This document shows, piece by piece, positions 6,539 to 14,625 of a stretch of 33,139 nucleotides of DNA. The position numbers were made by a program, and so were the translations under genes. How positions within the stretch are numbered: position 1 is the first letter of the stretch; every line of letters starts with the position of its first letter. Origin of the DNA: Betaproteobacteria bacterium (GTDB lineage Bacteria; Pseudomonadota; Gammaproteobacteria; Burkholderiales; Eutrophovitaceae); assembly GCA_020354125.1 (NCBI GenBank), contig CP070643.1, positions 2,375,466 through 2,408,604 of the forward strand, given 5' to 3'. Below the pieces are notes generated by a model. That model was not told the DNA's origin and ran no database searches. It saw only the letters and a list, made by a program, of their open reading frames with translations.

Positions 6539-7201
6539 GTTGTCCGGCCTTGCAGGCCGCCGCCAGTTGCTGGCATGCGCCGGCACCGGTACCCCGGGAT
6601 CAAGCCGTGGATCGGGAACAGCCACCGGTTTGGTAAGCGGAAAATCCAGTGTCCCTGCCCAGATTGGTAACGCGTAATCTTCTTCGTCGTCGATTGGTGG
6701 GCCGGTACGTATCTTGGCGGAAGCCTCGACAATGTCCATCCGCAACACAGTCGTCTGCTCCAGCTCATCTGGCTTGATCGGGCGCAGTGCCTCCCACCGA
6801 CCTGGCACGACGTGATCGATGACAATTTTCAAAGCCTTTTCCCGCTCACTTTGATCGACCGTCTCTGCCGTGCCCAGCACGACCACCGACCGATAGTTGA
6901 CCGAGGAGTGCATTCCGGAGCGCGCCAACACCAAGCCGTCTACCAAAGTCACGGTAATGCAGATCGCGTCGGCCGACGCAAGGGCATTCAGCAAACGCCC
7001 GGATGCGGCACCATGCAGGTACAGCACGCGATCGTCGCGACCGTACACCATTGGGAGCACGTACGGCTGTCCATTCGTCACAAAGCCGACATGGCACACA
7101 AAGGCTTCATCGAGGATCGCCGCGATGGTGGTGAAATCGTGATGACCACGCATCGGATAGCGTTTTAGTTCGGTTCTGCTCGATTTGAGTTCGTCATCCA
7201 T
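6533..7201 (-). CDS. Pyridoxamine 5'-phosphate oxidase / flavin-nucleotide-binding split-barrel protein
   Basis: Predicted FMN-binding split-barrel protein, 222 residues. Start ATG 7201 (MDDELKSSRTELKRYPMRG) is chosen because GGTGAGG lies just upstream; a TTG at 7237 would lie inside the terminator of the preceding gene. Family features are YPMRGHHDFTTIAAILDEAFVCHVGF, GQPYVLPMVYGRDD, YLHGAASGRLLNAL and a central SVVVLGTAETV strand. These match the nitroimidazole-resistance NimA-like/flavin-nucleotide-binding subgroup. The physiological substrate is unknown; relatives bind FMN or heme and some reduce nitro-compounds. The C-terminus runs into a repeat copy and is Pro/Arg-rich (RRPARPDND), possibly extended by that insertion. 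It lies downstream of the cytochrome c' gene but beyond a strong terminator, so it is probably transcribed separately. Confidence 0.85.
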   Translation of the reverse strand: MDDELKSSRTELKRYPMRGHHDFTTIAAILDEAFVCHVGFVTNGQPYVLPMVYGRDDRVLYLHGAASGRLLNALASADAICITVTLVDGLVLARSGMHSSVNYRSVVVLGTAETVDQSEREKALKIVIDHVVPGRWEALRPIKPDELEQTTVLRMDIVEASAKIRTGPPIDDEEDYALPIWAGTLDFPLTKPVAVPDPRLDPGVPVPAHASNWRRPARPDND

Positions 7202-7234
7202 GGCTGCCTCACCATAAGAAAGCTTTCGATTAGA

Positions 7235-7263
7235 CAAAAAAGCCGTACCCTGAGGTACGGCTT
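7235..7263 (-). terminator. Rho-independent terminator of the cytochrome c' gene
   Basis: Reading the minus strand, AAGCCGTACC-TCAG-GGTACGGCTT forms a perfect 10-bp stem with a 4-nt loop (7263 to 7240) running into a T6 tract. It lies about 70 bp after the cytochrome c' stop codon. This is the best terminator in the window. Confidence 0.9.
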
Positions 7264-7276
7264 CCTGTTGGGACTA

Positions 7277-7294
7277 GATCAGTATTAGCTGATC
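7277..7294. repeat. Small hairpin GATCAG-TATTAG-CTGATC
   Basis: Perfect 6-bp inverted repeat with a 6-nt loop between the cytochrome c' stop codon and its terminator. It could stabilise the transcript 3' end. No T-tract follows. Confidence 0.35.
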
Positions 7295-7332
7295 CGGGGG
7301 CTCACTCAGGGCTCCCTGTTTGATTGATGCGT

Positions 7333-7779
7333 TTACTTGTTGCGGTACTTATCATGGCAGGCTTTACATGCCTGCCCTGCTTCACCAAGTTGCGCTTTGG
7401 AGTTGTCGAAGTTGCCAGTCTTTGCCACCTTGGCAAGCGCATCTACTTCCTGCTGCATCTTCTCGAGCTTGGCTTTGAAGTCATCCATTTCCAGCCAGAT
7501 CTCCGGCTTGGCCTTGGTGTCTCCGGTCTCGGATCCGGGGGTAAACCCTTCGAGCGGCAATTTACTCATGAAGGCAACAATCTCTGCATTACGTGCAAAC
7601 AGCTCGGCGTCATATGGCTTTTTGCCTTTCACCATCGCCGCCATCGAGCCAAAGTTCCAACCGATGACTCTGAATACACCCTGCCGGTATTTGATGGCAT
7701 CCTCCGGCTTCTGAGCCAGTACATATTGCGCGGACGTTACGAAAAGGACCGCAAACAGCAGGTACAAAGCGCGCTTCAT
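7333..7779 (-). CDS. Cytochrome c' (class II c-type cytochrome)
   Basis: Periplasmic four-helix-bundle heme protein, 148 residues including the signal peptide. ATG 7779 (MKRALYLLFAVLF) has GGGGGAG 5 nt upstream and begins a signal peptide ending QYVLA, cleaved before QKPED. The mature part has the class II layout: helical, with KYRQGVFRVIGWNFGSMAAMVKG near the N-terminus and a single C-terminal heme motif CKACHDKYR (Cys138, Cys141, His142). Proteins of this class bind NO or serve as electron carriers; which applies is not readable here. Upstream ORF extension to 7824 is rejected because it would hide the signal peptide. A likely partner, cytochrome b561, lies at 5123-5803 on the other strand. 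A clear terminator follows. Confidence 0.93.
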   Translation of the reverse strand: MKRALYLLFAVLFVTSAQYVLAQKPEDAIKYRQGVFRVIGWNFGSMAAMVKGKKPYDAELFARNAEIVAFMSKLPLEGFTPGSETGDTKAKPEIWLEMDDFKAKLEKMQQEVDALAKVAKTGNFDNSKAQLGEAGQACKACHDKYRNK

Positions 7780-7841
7780 GTTCTCCCCCGTTTTTATGAT
7801 TGGCAAACGGCCTGATTCTAGCACTGCATCCTACGATTGCG

Positions 7842-8042
7842 TCACCGCCTAAATATCCAAAAAATCAGTGTCAGTACCACCGAGATGATCAAGCCAGTGG
7901 TAATCGGAAAGAAGAAATGAAAGCCGTCACGCTCGATGTGTATATCACCGGGCAAGCGCCCCAGCCCGAGGCGCGACAACCAGGGCCACAGCAGACCCAC
8001 CACCACCAGCACCAATCCGATTCCAATTAGCCAACGTGACAT
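7842..8042 (-). CDS. DUF2905 family small membrane protein
   Basis: A 66-residue protein with two membrane segments: LIGIGLVLVVVGLLWPWL at the N-terminus and TTGLIISVVLTLIFWIF at the C-terminus. The short loop between them holds the family signature GRLPGDIHIERDGFHFFFP. This matches DUF2905, a widespread bacterial family of unknown function, and the length is typical. It lies 63 bp downstream of queG in the same direction and may share its transcript. ATG 8042 is the only sensible start. Confidence 0.88.
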   Translation of the reverse strand: MSRWLIGIGLVLVVVGLLWPWLSRLGLGRLPGDIHIERDGFHFFFPITTGLIISVVLTLIFWIFRR

Positions 8043-8105
8043 GTCGTTTTCCCTTTAATCACGCTGCATTTGACTACGTCACCGGTCATTTGCCTGCAAT
8101 ACCGC

Positions 8106-9182
8106 CTATGTTGTAGATGCGATACCCCGCTCGAGGTGCCGAGCGATCGCCCACGCAACATGCTCTCGCACCAGAGCTGACGAGTGGTCGGCTCGAGATT
8201 CGAGGGCCGCGATGACCGCCAGTGAGGTAGCAGCATTCCCGAGAGCACAGGCAATGTTTCTGAGCCAACGTTCGTATCCGATGCGCCGGATGGCGCTGCC
8301 TCGCATATTATGGTCAAACTCCTCTTCGTCCCACGCAAAAAGAGTAACCAATTCGGACGTGTCCAGTTCATGGCGGACGTCAAAGTCAGACAGTGTCGCT
8401 TTTTGCGCGAAGCGGTTCCACGGACAAACCAGCTGGCAGTCGTCACAGCCATAGATGCGATTGCCGATCAGCGGGCGCAAATCAATTGGAATGGACCCCT
8501 TGTGTTCAATAGTCAGGTATGAAATGCAGCGTCTTGCATCGAGTTTGTAGGGTGCAACGATCGCCCGCGTCGGACAGATGTCAATGCAGCGGGCGCAATC
8601 GCCACAATGATCGGGTTGCGACTGATCAACCGGCAGCTCGAGATCGGTATAAATCTCTCCCAAAAAGAACCACGAGCCAGCGTCACGATTCAGTAATAAA
8701 GTATGCTTTCCGCGCCAACCCAGACCAGCTTTGGTCGCCAGCTCGACTTCCATAACCGGTGCGCTGTCAGTGAAGACACGATAGCCGAACTCTCCTATTT
8801 CCTCTCTGATTTTCTGTGCCAATGCCTCAAGCCGGTTGCGTAAGACCTTGTGGTAGTCGCGACCCACAGCGTAGCGCGCAACGTAGGCTCGTTGCGGGTC
8901 ATCGAGCACACCCTCGGCCGGCGTAACGCCATCGGGCAGGTAGTTCATCCGTACGCTGATCACCCGACGGGTGCCGGGAACAAGCTCTGGCGGCCTCGTG
9001 CGCTTTGTTCCATGCGCGGCCATGAACTCCATGTCACCGTGCCAGCCTTGATCGAGCCAATCCTGTAACCGCGGCTCCGCCTCGGACAAATCGCAGTCGG
9101 CGATTCCAGTTTGCTCGAAGCCAAGCTCATGCGCCCAGTTTTCGATACTGGCCCGGAGCTCAGAAAGGGATTGCTCGGTCAT
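8106..9182 (-). CDS. queG: Epoxyqueuosine reductase QueG
   Basis: Cobalamin- and Fe-S-dependent enzyme that reduces epoxyqueuosine to queuosine at the wobble position of GUN-anticodon tRNAs, the last step of queuosine synthesis. The protein is 358 residues, normal for the family. The cobalamin-binding N-terminal half includes the conserved FTDSAPVMEVELA stretch, with the likely catalytic Asp139. Two [4Fe-4S] cluster motifs follow: CGDCARCIDICP (Cys193, 196, 199, 203) and CDDCQLVCPWNR (Cys246, 249, 253), with an additional Cys219. A HEAT-like C-terminal region ends the protein. The start codon overlaps the stop of the upstream hydrolase gene (ATGA at 9179-9182), so the two are translationally coupled. 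Other queuosine genes are not in the window. Confidence 0.97.
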   Translation of the reverse strand: MTEQSLSELRASIENWAHELGFEQTGIADCDLSEAEPRLQDWLDQGWHGDMEFMAAHGTKRTRPPELVPGTRRVISVRMNYLPDGVTPAEGVLDDPQRAYVARYAVGRDYHKVLRNRLEALAQKIREEIGEFGYRVFTDSAPVMEVELATKAGLGWRGKHTLLLNRDAGSWFFLGEIYTDLELPVDQSQPDHCGDCARCIDICPTRAIVAPYKLDARRCISYLTIEHKGSIPIDLRPLIGNRIYGCDDCQLVCPWNRFAQKATLSDFDVRHELDTSELVTLFAWDEEEFDHNMRGSAIRRIGYERWLRNIACALGNAATSLAVIAALESRADHSSALVREHVAWAIARHLERGIASTT

Positions 9183-10273
9183 TCAACGGCGAAACGCGAC
9201 TCGACCTCGTCAGCGAGGTCTTTCGCGAATATATCTCCGAGCGTGCGTGTCTCGCCGTGCTTCATCAAAAAGAATTCCGATGAAGAGATTCCTTCGCGTG
9301 CAAGCGACTCGGCCAATTTGGCCGGCGGTTCATTAAGCGGCTCGTCGGTGAGACGAAATGTTCCCCAGTGCATACCCACCGAGTAGCGGGCGCGCAAGTC
9401 GAGATGCGCCTGAACCGCCTCATCGGTATTAACGTGCATTGTCTTCATGAACCAGCGCGGCTCATACGACCCAACAGGAATCATCGCCAGATCGAATCCA
9501 CCGAATTGTTCGCCAAGATCGCGCAAATCCTGCGAGTAACCGAAATCGCCACCGAACAAAATACGGCGATCCTGATGCTCGATGACCCAACCGCCCCACA
9601 AGGTCTGATTCCGATCCCATGGTGTACGTGCACTCCAGTGTTGTACCGGCACGAAATAAAACCGCATTCCGGAGAGCTGGACGACGTCACCCCAGTCATG
9701 CTCCGTAACGTTCTCGATGCCGCTTTCTGTCGCCCAGGCGCGGAGATTCAATCCCATCAAAAAACGCGGCGGTCCGCCTTGTTGCCGGGAAAGACGACTC
9801 AGCGTTTCGCGATCTAGATGATCGTAATGGCTGTGCGAAACCAGCACAACATCGACATGCGGCAGATCATCGAACGACATCGGCGTTGGAGTGTAACGCC
9901 TTGGTCCGGTATTCGGAAACGGGGAAGCACGCTCCGTCAAGTGCGGATCGGTCATGATATTGAGCCCGGCGATCTGAATCAGGAACGTGTCATGTCCCAG
10001 CCAGGTCAGCGTCTCGGCCTTTCGATTGTTCTTGAGAAAAGCGACATCCGGGCGCAACACCGGAAAGCCATAACCGTCGTCCGGGTCGGCCGGCACGCCG
10101 TTGCGCCAGCGCTCCCACTGCCACTTCCAGATGCTGCCCTTCGCCGGATGCGGATAGCGGTTCTTGAATCCTTGCTTCGTGTGATGTGGTTTCACGGGAC
10201 TATAATTCGGATTGCTGTAACACGCCGTTAGCGCCAGTGTGCTAGCGACAATAATAACGATGGATAAGCGCAT
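9179..10273 (-). CDS. Lipoprotein metallo-beta-lactamase-fold hydrolase (NAPE-PLD/UlaG-like)
   Basis: Probable membrane-anchored hydrolase of 364 residues. The N-terminus MRLSIVIIVASTLALTAC is a lipoprotein signal with lipobox LTAC (Cys18). The metal-binding motif HSHYDHLD is at residues 147-154. Further likely ligands are in QHWSARTPWDR, GGDFGYS and GMHWGTF. The order and the WLGHDTFLIQIAGLNIMTDP lead-in match the subgroup related to N-acyl-phosphatidylethanolamine phospholipase D and UlaG. A phospholipid or other phosphodiester substrate is possible but unproven; residues after the lipobox (YSNP) give no inner-membrane retention Asp, so outer-membrane placement is plausible. It overlaps queG by 4 bp downstream and is divergent from the LtnD-like gene. 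Confidence 0.9.
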   Translation of the reverse strand: MRLSIVIIVASTLALTACYSNPNYSPVKPHHTKQGFKNRYPHPAKGSIWKWQWERWRNGVPADPDDGYGFPVLRPDVAFLKNNRKAETLTWLGHDTFLIQIAGLNIMTDPHLTERASPFPNTGPRRYTPTPMSFDDLPHVDVVLVSHSHYDHLDRETLSRLSRQQGGPPRFLMGLNLRAWATESGIENVTEHDWGDVVQLSGMRFYFVPVQHWSARTPWDRNQTLWGGWVIEHQDRRILFGGDFGYSQDLRDLGEQFGGFDLAMIPVGSYEPRWFMKTMHVNTDEAVQAHLDLRARYSVGMHWGTFRLTDEPLNEPPAKLAESLAREGISSSEFFLMKHGETRTLGDIFAKDLADEVESRFAVE

Positions 10274-10374
10274 CCAGGATGTCGTTTTCAGCTAGTGTTC
10301 GATGGGTATTCTGCCATCAGCAAAGACCTCCGGAGCGCATTCAAGTTCATCGCCATTCATGGGGGACAATCATC

Positions 10375-11316
10375 GTGAGCAGAACAACAAAGCCTTCGGT
10401 CGGCGTCATAGGTTTGGGTTCCATGGGAATGGGCGTTGCGCGCACGCTGGTTGCAAAAGGTTTCCCGACCCACGCCTTTGACATCAGGGCCAGTGCCCGA
10501 AACGCGTTTGTCAAAGCCGGCGGCACGACTTATCGCAATCCAGCGGATATGGCATCACAGTGCGATATTGTGATTGTGCTGGTAGTCAATGCGAACCAGA
10601 CAAACGAAGTTTTGCTAGGCAAGAACGGCGCACTCTCAACGTTGCGGACCGGCAGTGTCGTCGTCGCCAGTGCCACAGTGCCACCAGAGTTTGCCGCGTC
10701 GCTAGGTGAGCAACTCGATAAGCAAGGTGTCTTGATGATTGATGCGCCAGTTTCGGGAGGTGCAGCACGCGCGGCAAAAGGCGAACTTTCAATCATGGCC
10801 TCCGGTGAGCAGAAGGCGTTCCGCAAAGCCAAACCCGTGCTCGATGCGATTGCCGCAAAAGTGTACCGGCTCGGCGACACCTGCGGAATGGGTTCAAAAG
10901 TGAAAATGATCAATCAGCTACTCGCCGGGGTACACATCGCTTCGGCATGCGAGGCAATGGCTTTGGGCATTCGCGCCGGCGCTGATCCGAAAGTGCTGTA
11001 CGAAGTCATCTCGAACAGTGCCGGTTCATCATGGATGTTCCAGAACCGGGTGCCGCATATTCTGGAAGGTGACTACACGCCGCTTTCCGCAGTGAGCATC
11101 TTCGTCAAGGATCTGGGAATCGTCCTCGATACCGCCAAAACCCTGAACTTTCCTGCGCCGTTGACGGCCGCAGCTCATCAGCTGTATCTGTCGGCAGCGG
11201 GTGCCGGCCTGTCTGGTGAGGATGACTCAGCGGTGATCAAGGTCTATCAGCAACTCACTGGAATTGAGCTGCCAAAAGCACGACGCAAGAAAAAGAGCGC
11301 CCGCAAACGCACCTGA
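10375..11316 (+). CDS. NAD(P)-dependent beta-hydroxyacid dehydrogenase, LtnD (L-threonate dehydrogenase)-like
   Basis: Cytosolic oxidoreductase of the 3-hydroxyisobutyrate dehydrogenase family, 313 residues. GTG 10375 is chosen because GGGGGA lies 8 nt upstream and the Rossmann strand follows at once (SVGVIGLGSMGMG); the longer frame from 10279 adds 32 residues overlapping the divergent promoter. Features are the GLGSMG dinucleotide loop, the substrate motif DAPVSGGAARA, and the catalytic lysine in KMINQLLAG (about Lys177). The C-terminal half (AGSSWMFQNRVPHILEGDYTPLSAV..., IFVKDLG) closely resembles L-threonate dehydrogenase sequences I recall. The usual LtnD partners (kinase OtnK/DtnK, aldolase OtnC, isomerase OtnI) are not adjacent, so the substrate is uncertain. 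A Lys/Arg-rich tail (RRKKKSARKRT) ends the protein. Confidence 0.9.
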   Translation: MSRTTKPSVGVIGLGSMGMGVARTLVAKGFPTHAFDIRASARNAFVKAGGTTYRNPADMASQCDIVIVLVVNANQTNEVLLGKNGALSTLRTGSVVVASATVPPEFAASLGEQLDKQGVLMIDAPVSGGAARAAKGELSIMASGEQKAFRKAKPVLDAIAAKVYRLGDTCGMGSKVKMINQLLAGVHIASACEAMALGIRAGADPKVLYEVISNSAGSSWMFQNRVPHILEGDYTPLSAVSIFVKDLGIVLDTAKTLNFPAPLTAAAHQLYLSAAGAGLSGEDDSAVIKVYQQLTGIELPKARRKKKSARKRT

Positions 11317-11331
11317 CCATTCAACGCCTTT

Positions 11332-11588
11332 AAGGCTGTTGAAAAACGTCGCGAGTGGCCTTCAGTCGGGTGCGCGCTCGCTTCGATAGAAACAGTACGC
11401 AGGAACCGGAGTGTACAAACGGAGTACATGAGGGCGAGAGCGAAATAGGCGCGGCATTGCCGTGCCCGCTCGCAGCGCTCGGCGTCTCTGATCGCCAGGC
11501 CGGACCGCCAAAGGCGGACGAGCACCGGTTCAAATCAATACGGCTGCAAGCCCGGATCAAGGTCGCGCAGTAGTTTTTCGACAGCCTG
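11332..11588. mobile_element. 257-bp MITE-like element with AAGGCTGTTGAAAAAC ends
   Basis: Terminal inverted repeats AAGGCTGTTGAAAAAC (11332-11347) and GTTTTTCGACAGCCTG (11573-11588) match at 14 of 16 positions. The interior carries GGAGTGTACAAACGGAGTACATGAGG, which split in two phrases recurs in repeats with CTGTTGAAAAA ends that I remember from many gammaproteobacterial genomes. No transposase is encoded. It fills the gap between the LtnD-like gene and the convergent HEAT/TPR genes. A shorter relative with matching ends is at 19886-20062. Confidence 0.6.
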
Positions 11589-11595
11589 CTAGCGA

Positions 11596-12243
11596 TCAGA
11601 TGCGGTCATTCTCCAGTTCCTGTTCGAGCGTGCGCAGGATGAGTGCAACTTCGTATAAGTTGGGGTTGAGTTCCAGCGCCCGCCGGAAATACTCCGCAGA
11701 ACGACGGGCGTCAGCGCGCTCCAGCCATATCTCACCACAGCTTTGCATAGCACCGAAATGGTAAGGGTTGAGGCGGATCGCCTGCTGATAATCGGCAAGC
11801 GCACGATCGAAGTCGCCCAAATGTGAATAAGCGTCGCCACGCTTGTTCCAGGCCTCGGCAAATTCCGGCTTGTAAGCGATGATCTCGTCCAGTTTCTCGA
11901 TCGCCTGCGCGATCTCCTTTTGTTGAATCATCACGATGCTGTTCTGGAGCAGGTTATTGACGCCGCGATCGTTGGCACGGAGCCACAAACCCCAAAGTGC
12001 CTGTTCCGCCATGCCCCGCACCATTGGATCCTCATCATGCAGAAGCTGCATCATGTAAGGCACATCTTGATTGGTGCCGACTTCGGCAAGCCACCCCAAT
12101 CCTTCGCGACGATCGCGGCTATCCGGACTATCTAGTTGCGCCAGGGCTTCCTCGCGCGACATGACCGTCCCCCAGTCCCCGGCAACCGCGGGAAAACCTG
12201 CGAGTGCGATGCATGTTGCCACCAGCAGAGGGCTAAATCTCAT
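11596..12243 (-). CDS. Exported HEAT/TPR-repeat protein (second of a tandem pair)
   Basis: Predicted exported repeat protein of 215 residues. ATG 12243 (MRFSPLLVATCIALAGFPAVAG) has AAGGAAG upstream and gives a signal peptide cleaved near AVAGDW; the longer frame starts inside the upstream gene. A HEAT-like pair of helices (about residues 28-80, SREEALAQLDSPDSRDRREGLGWLAE, DEDPMVRGMAEQALWGLW) is followed by three TPR units, with FAEAWNKRGDAYSHLGDFDRALADYQQAI typical of TPR. Such repeats bind peptides or proteins; no enzymatic function is seen. It overlaps the 3' end of the upstream paralog by 11 bp, so both are co-translated. The two share the order of domains and motifs such as EAWNKR and NPNHFGA/NPYHFGA. 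Confidence 0.85.
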   Translation of the reverse strand: MRFSPLLVATCIALAGFPAVAGDWGTVMSREEALAQLDSPDSRDRREGLGWLAEVGTNQDVPYMMQLLHDEDPMVRGMAEQALWGLWLRANDRGVNNLLQNSIVMIQQKEIAQAIEKLDEIIAYKPEFAEAWNKRGDAYSHLGDFDRALADYQQAIRLNPYHFGAMQSCGEIWLERADARRSAEYFRRALELNPNLYEVALILRTLEQELENDRI

Positions 12244-12922
12244 CGCCACTTCCTTTCTCGAGTAGTCGCTTGATCGCCTCGATGTTTTCCCCGACACCGC
12301 GCATATTCGGATTCACCGTCAACGCCTGTTCGAAGTATCCCAGCGCACGCTCGTAGTCGCGTTTGCGCAACATCAGCTGCCCATAACCTGAGAGCGCACC
12401 GAAGTGATTCGGTTCCCTCGCCAGAACCTCTTCACAATCGGCGATCGATCGGTCGTCTTCACCGACAATGAAATACACGGTTGCGCGCTTGTTCCAGGCC
12501 TCCGTGAAATCCGGCGCCAGCTGTATCAGCGCCGTAAAACTGCGAATCGCGCCGCGATACAGGCCGGCTTGCATAAGCTCGACGCCACGCTGATACATCC
12601 GGTCATGCAATGCGTTGCCGGAGCGCCCCCAGATTTCCCAGATCGCGTTCTCGGCAAGGTGGCGGATGAGTGGATCATCGTCATACAGGGCAATGTAGAG
12701 AAGCGGCAAGTCTTCCTTCAAACCGAGACTGCGCAACGCGACATATGCACCGCGGCGCACATCTTCATCCTTATGCTCCAACCCAATCAGCACCTGCTCG
12801 CGGGTAAGCTCGGCCGGCAACTCCTGTGCCTGCACTAATGGGATAAAGAGCGAAAAACAGGCCCAGAGACTGGTTAATACAAGGAAGGAGAGACGTCTGA
12901 TCGTGGCAGGGGCAGCCAACAT
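12233..12922 (-). CDS. Exported HEAT/TPR-repeat protein (first of a tandem pair)
   Basis: Predicted exported repeat protein of 229 residues, paralogous to the gene immediately downstream. An N-terminal signal peptide (SFLVLTSLWACFSLFIPLVQAQ) is followed by HEAT-like helices (LTREQVLIGLEHKDEDVRRGAYVALRSLG; DDDPLIRHLAENAIWEIWG). Three TPR units follow, including FTEAWNKRATVYFIVGEDDRSIADCEEVLAREPNHFGALSGYGQLMLRKRDYERALGYFEQAL. The TPR part belongs to a type widespread in proteobacteria; the HEAT-plus-TPR order in both members suggests duplication of the full gene. Start ATG 12922 has no clear SD. It is divergent from a small secreted-protein gene at 13007. Function unknown. Confidence 0.85.
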   Translation of the reverse strand: MLAAPATIRRLSFLVLTSLWACFSLFIPLVQAQELPAELTREQVLIGLEHKDEDVRRGAYVALRSLGLKEDLPLLYIALYDDDPLIRHLAENAIWEIWGRSGNALHDRMYQRGVELMQAGLYRGAIRSFTALIQLAPDFTEAWNKRATVYFIVGEDDRSIADCEEVLAREPNHFGALSGYGQLMLRKRDYERALGYFEQALTVNPNMRGVGENIEAIKRLLEKGSGDEI

Positions 12923-13006
12923 GGTTACAATGACTATCTCGAACTGATAGCCAAATACTACTCTCTCGCGCCCCGCGGATAAACCTTAGCCATATAAACG
13001 TGAGCC

Positions 13007-13315
13007 ATGAGAACTTTTTTCGCTTTTTTGCTGGCCGCTGCCGTCTGCAACGCCCAAGCAGCGCCCTACCCTCTGGGCACCATGACCTGCGACGATATTG
13101 GCGCCTTTGCCTCAGAGGCAATGACGTGGCGCAAATCGGATGTCACCTACGATGAAGCGAAGCTGAAACTCGAGGAAAGACAGTACGGTGACCCCGTCGA
13201 GAAAAAGAACCTGACCATTATTCTGGCTTACGTGTACGGCAACTACGGGAATAACTGGACGGTTGAAAGTGCCGGCAACGTCATGCGCTCAGACTGCCTC
13301 AGAGGCCGCGATTAA
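13007..13315 (+). CDS. Small secreted protein, function unknown
   Basis: A 102-residue protein with a clear signal peptide (MRTFFAFLLAAAVCNAQAA) and a mature part of about 83 residues. The mature part has two cysteines: one in YPLGTMTCDDIGAFASEAMTWR near its start, the other in MRSDCLRGRD at the end. They could form a disulfide linking the termini. The composition is soluble and helical (DEAKLKLEERQYGDPVEKKNLTIILAYVYGN). I do not recognise a named family. It is divergent from the HEAT/TPR pair, with 84 bp between start codons, so the promoters may share control. The SD is weak (GTGAG). Confidence 0.75.
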   Translation: MRTFFAFLLAAAVCNAQAAPYPLGTMTCDDIGAFASEAMTWRKSDVTYDEAKLKLEERQYGDPVEKKNLTIILAYVYGNYGNNWTVESAGNVMRSDCLRGRD

Positions 13316-13473
13316 TTGCCGCTATTCTTCGTCTTGCCACACGAGAGCGCGATCAAGTTCAGCCAACCGAATACGGCCCAGCCGCAGCAAAGGAAGCATC
13401 CGAGGGGGCACATTGCGGCATCATGGTATTAGTGTGACCCTCGTTTCCCGACATTGACACAGGAACTCACGCT

Positions 13474-14598
13474 ATGACTTTCCAGATACCGTGCCCCGCT
13501 GAGCCCGGGATGGCTCTGAGCGAAGTCGACACACCTGCCTTGTTACTCGATCTGGATGCCTTCGACACCAATCTGCAGCGATTGGACGAGTCGTTGCAGG
13601 GCAAGAACGTGCGAGTGCGCCCACACGCAAAATCGCACAAATGCCCGGAAATTGCGCTGCGACAAATGGCACACGGAGCGGTCGGTGTGTGCTGTCAGAA
13701 AGTCACGGAAGCCGAAGCGATGGTCGCAGGCGGCATTCCCGATGTAATGGTCAGCAACCAGGTCGTCGGGCCACGCAAGATACGGCGCCTGGTGGCGTTG
13801 GCGCAACGCGCGCGGGTGAGCGTGCTGGTTGATGACGCGGCCAACGTCGCTGCACTTAACGACGCCGCCGGCAACGCGGGTGTCAAGCTCAACGTACTGG
13901 TTGAAGTCAACGTTGGTGCCAATCGCTGCGGCGTCGAAGCCGGAGAACCGGCGCGCCTCATGGCTGGCGCGATAGCGTCCAGTTCGCATCTGCACTTTCG
14001 CGGCATCCATGCATACCAGGGCGCTGCCCAGCACGTGCGTTCGGCCGATGAGCGGCGCGAGCTGATCGAGCGTGCTGTACGACTGGTCAGTGAAACACTG
14101 GCCTTGCTGCAAGAGGATGGACTGGCGTGCGAGATCGTCACTGGCGCCGGCACCGGCACTTATCTGATCGAAGCCGGCAGCAATGTCTACAATGAAATCC
14201 AGCCCGGCTCGTATGTGTTCATGGATGCCGATTACGCGAGGAATCTCGGCAAGGAAGGCAAACCAATTCACGACTTCCTGCACAGCCTGTTTGTGTGGAC
14301 AACCGTGATGAGCCACAGCGTGCCGGGGCGCGTCGTGGTTGACGCGGGTCTAAAGGCCCTGTCCGTCGATTCTGGACTGCCATTGGTCGACGACCCCGGC
14401 GCCGAATACCTTGGCGCTTCCGACGAACATGGTGTGCTGCGTGTCGATGAACCGTCTCACTTTCCGCTGGGCAAAAAAATCCGGCTGATTCCGGGCCACT
14501 GCGATCCCACTGTCAATCTCTATGACTGGATTGTCGGTTATCGTGGCGACACGGTCGAATCGGTATGGCCAATTACCGCGCGCGGCGCGCTTTACTGA
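13474..14598 (+). CDS. PLP-dependent D-threonine aldolase / DSD1-family protein
   Basis: Fold-type III PLP enzyme of 374 residues, in the family of D-threonine aldolase, D-serine dehydratase and beta-hydroxyaspartate aldolase. The PLP lysine is in RPHAKSHKCPEI (Lys53). The C-terminal metal site is PGHCDPT (His342, Asp344), as in metal-dependent D-threonine aldolases. DTPALLLDLDAF and NVGANRCGV are family signatures, and ITGAGTGTY-like residues (TGAGTGTY) bind the PLP phosphate. The exact substrate cannot be assigned: a D-beta-hydroxy-amino acid is expected. It starts at ATG 13474 with AGGAA 8 nt upstream. It leads an apparent operon with metY (27-bp gap) and an alpha/beta hydrolase. beta-Hydroxyaspartate-cycle partner genes (bhcA, B, D) are not present here. 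Confidence 0.9.
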   Translation: MTFQIPCPAEPGMALSEVDTPALLLDLDAFDTNLQRLDESLQGKNVRVRPHAKSHKCPEIALRQMAHGAVGVCCQKVTEAEAMVAGGIPDVMVSNQVVGPRKIRRLVALAQRARVSVLVDDAANVAALNDAAGNAGVKLNVLVEVNVGANRCGVEAGEPARLMAGAIASSSHLHFRGIHAYQGAAQHVRSADERRELIERAVRLVSETLALLQEDGLACEIVTGAGTGTYLIEAGSNVYNEIQPGSYVFMDADYARNLGKEGKPIHDFLHSLFVWTTVMSHSVPGRVVVDAGLKALSVDSGLPLVDDPGAEYLGASDEHGVLRVDEPSHFPLGKKIRLIPGHCDPTVNLYDWIVGYRGDTVESVWPITARGALY

Positions 14599-14625
14599 CG
14601 GACCACGTTTGACACCTGCCAAGCT

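Noticed and set aside
7202..7237. TTG start for the flavin-reductase-fold protein at 7237
   Set aside because: It would place the N-terminus within the terminator of the cytochrome c' gene; ATG 7201 has a good SD.
8027..8452. 141-residue minus-strand ORF overlapping queG
   Set aside because: It is a shadow frame of queG without domain features.
10279..10374. N-terminal extension of the LtnD-like dehydrogenase
   Set aside because: The extra 32 residues precede the Rossmann strand, have no SD and overlap the promoter region of the divergent gene; GTG 10375 follows GGGGGA.
13543..14316. 257-residue minus-strand ORF opposite the D-threonine-aldolase-family gene
   Set aside because: The plus-strand frame has clear PLP and metal motifs; the antisense frame is open because of codon bias only.
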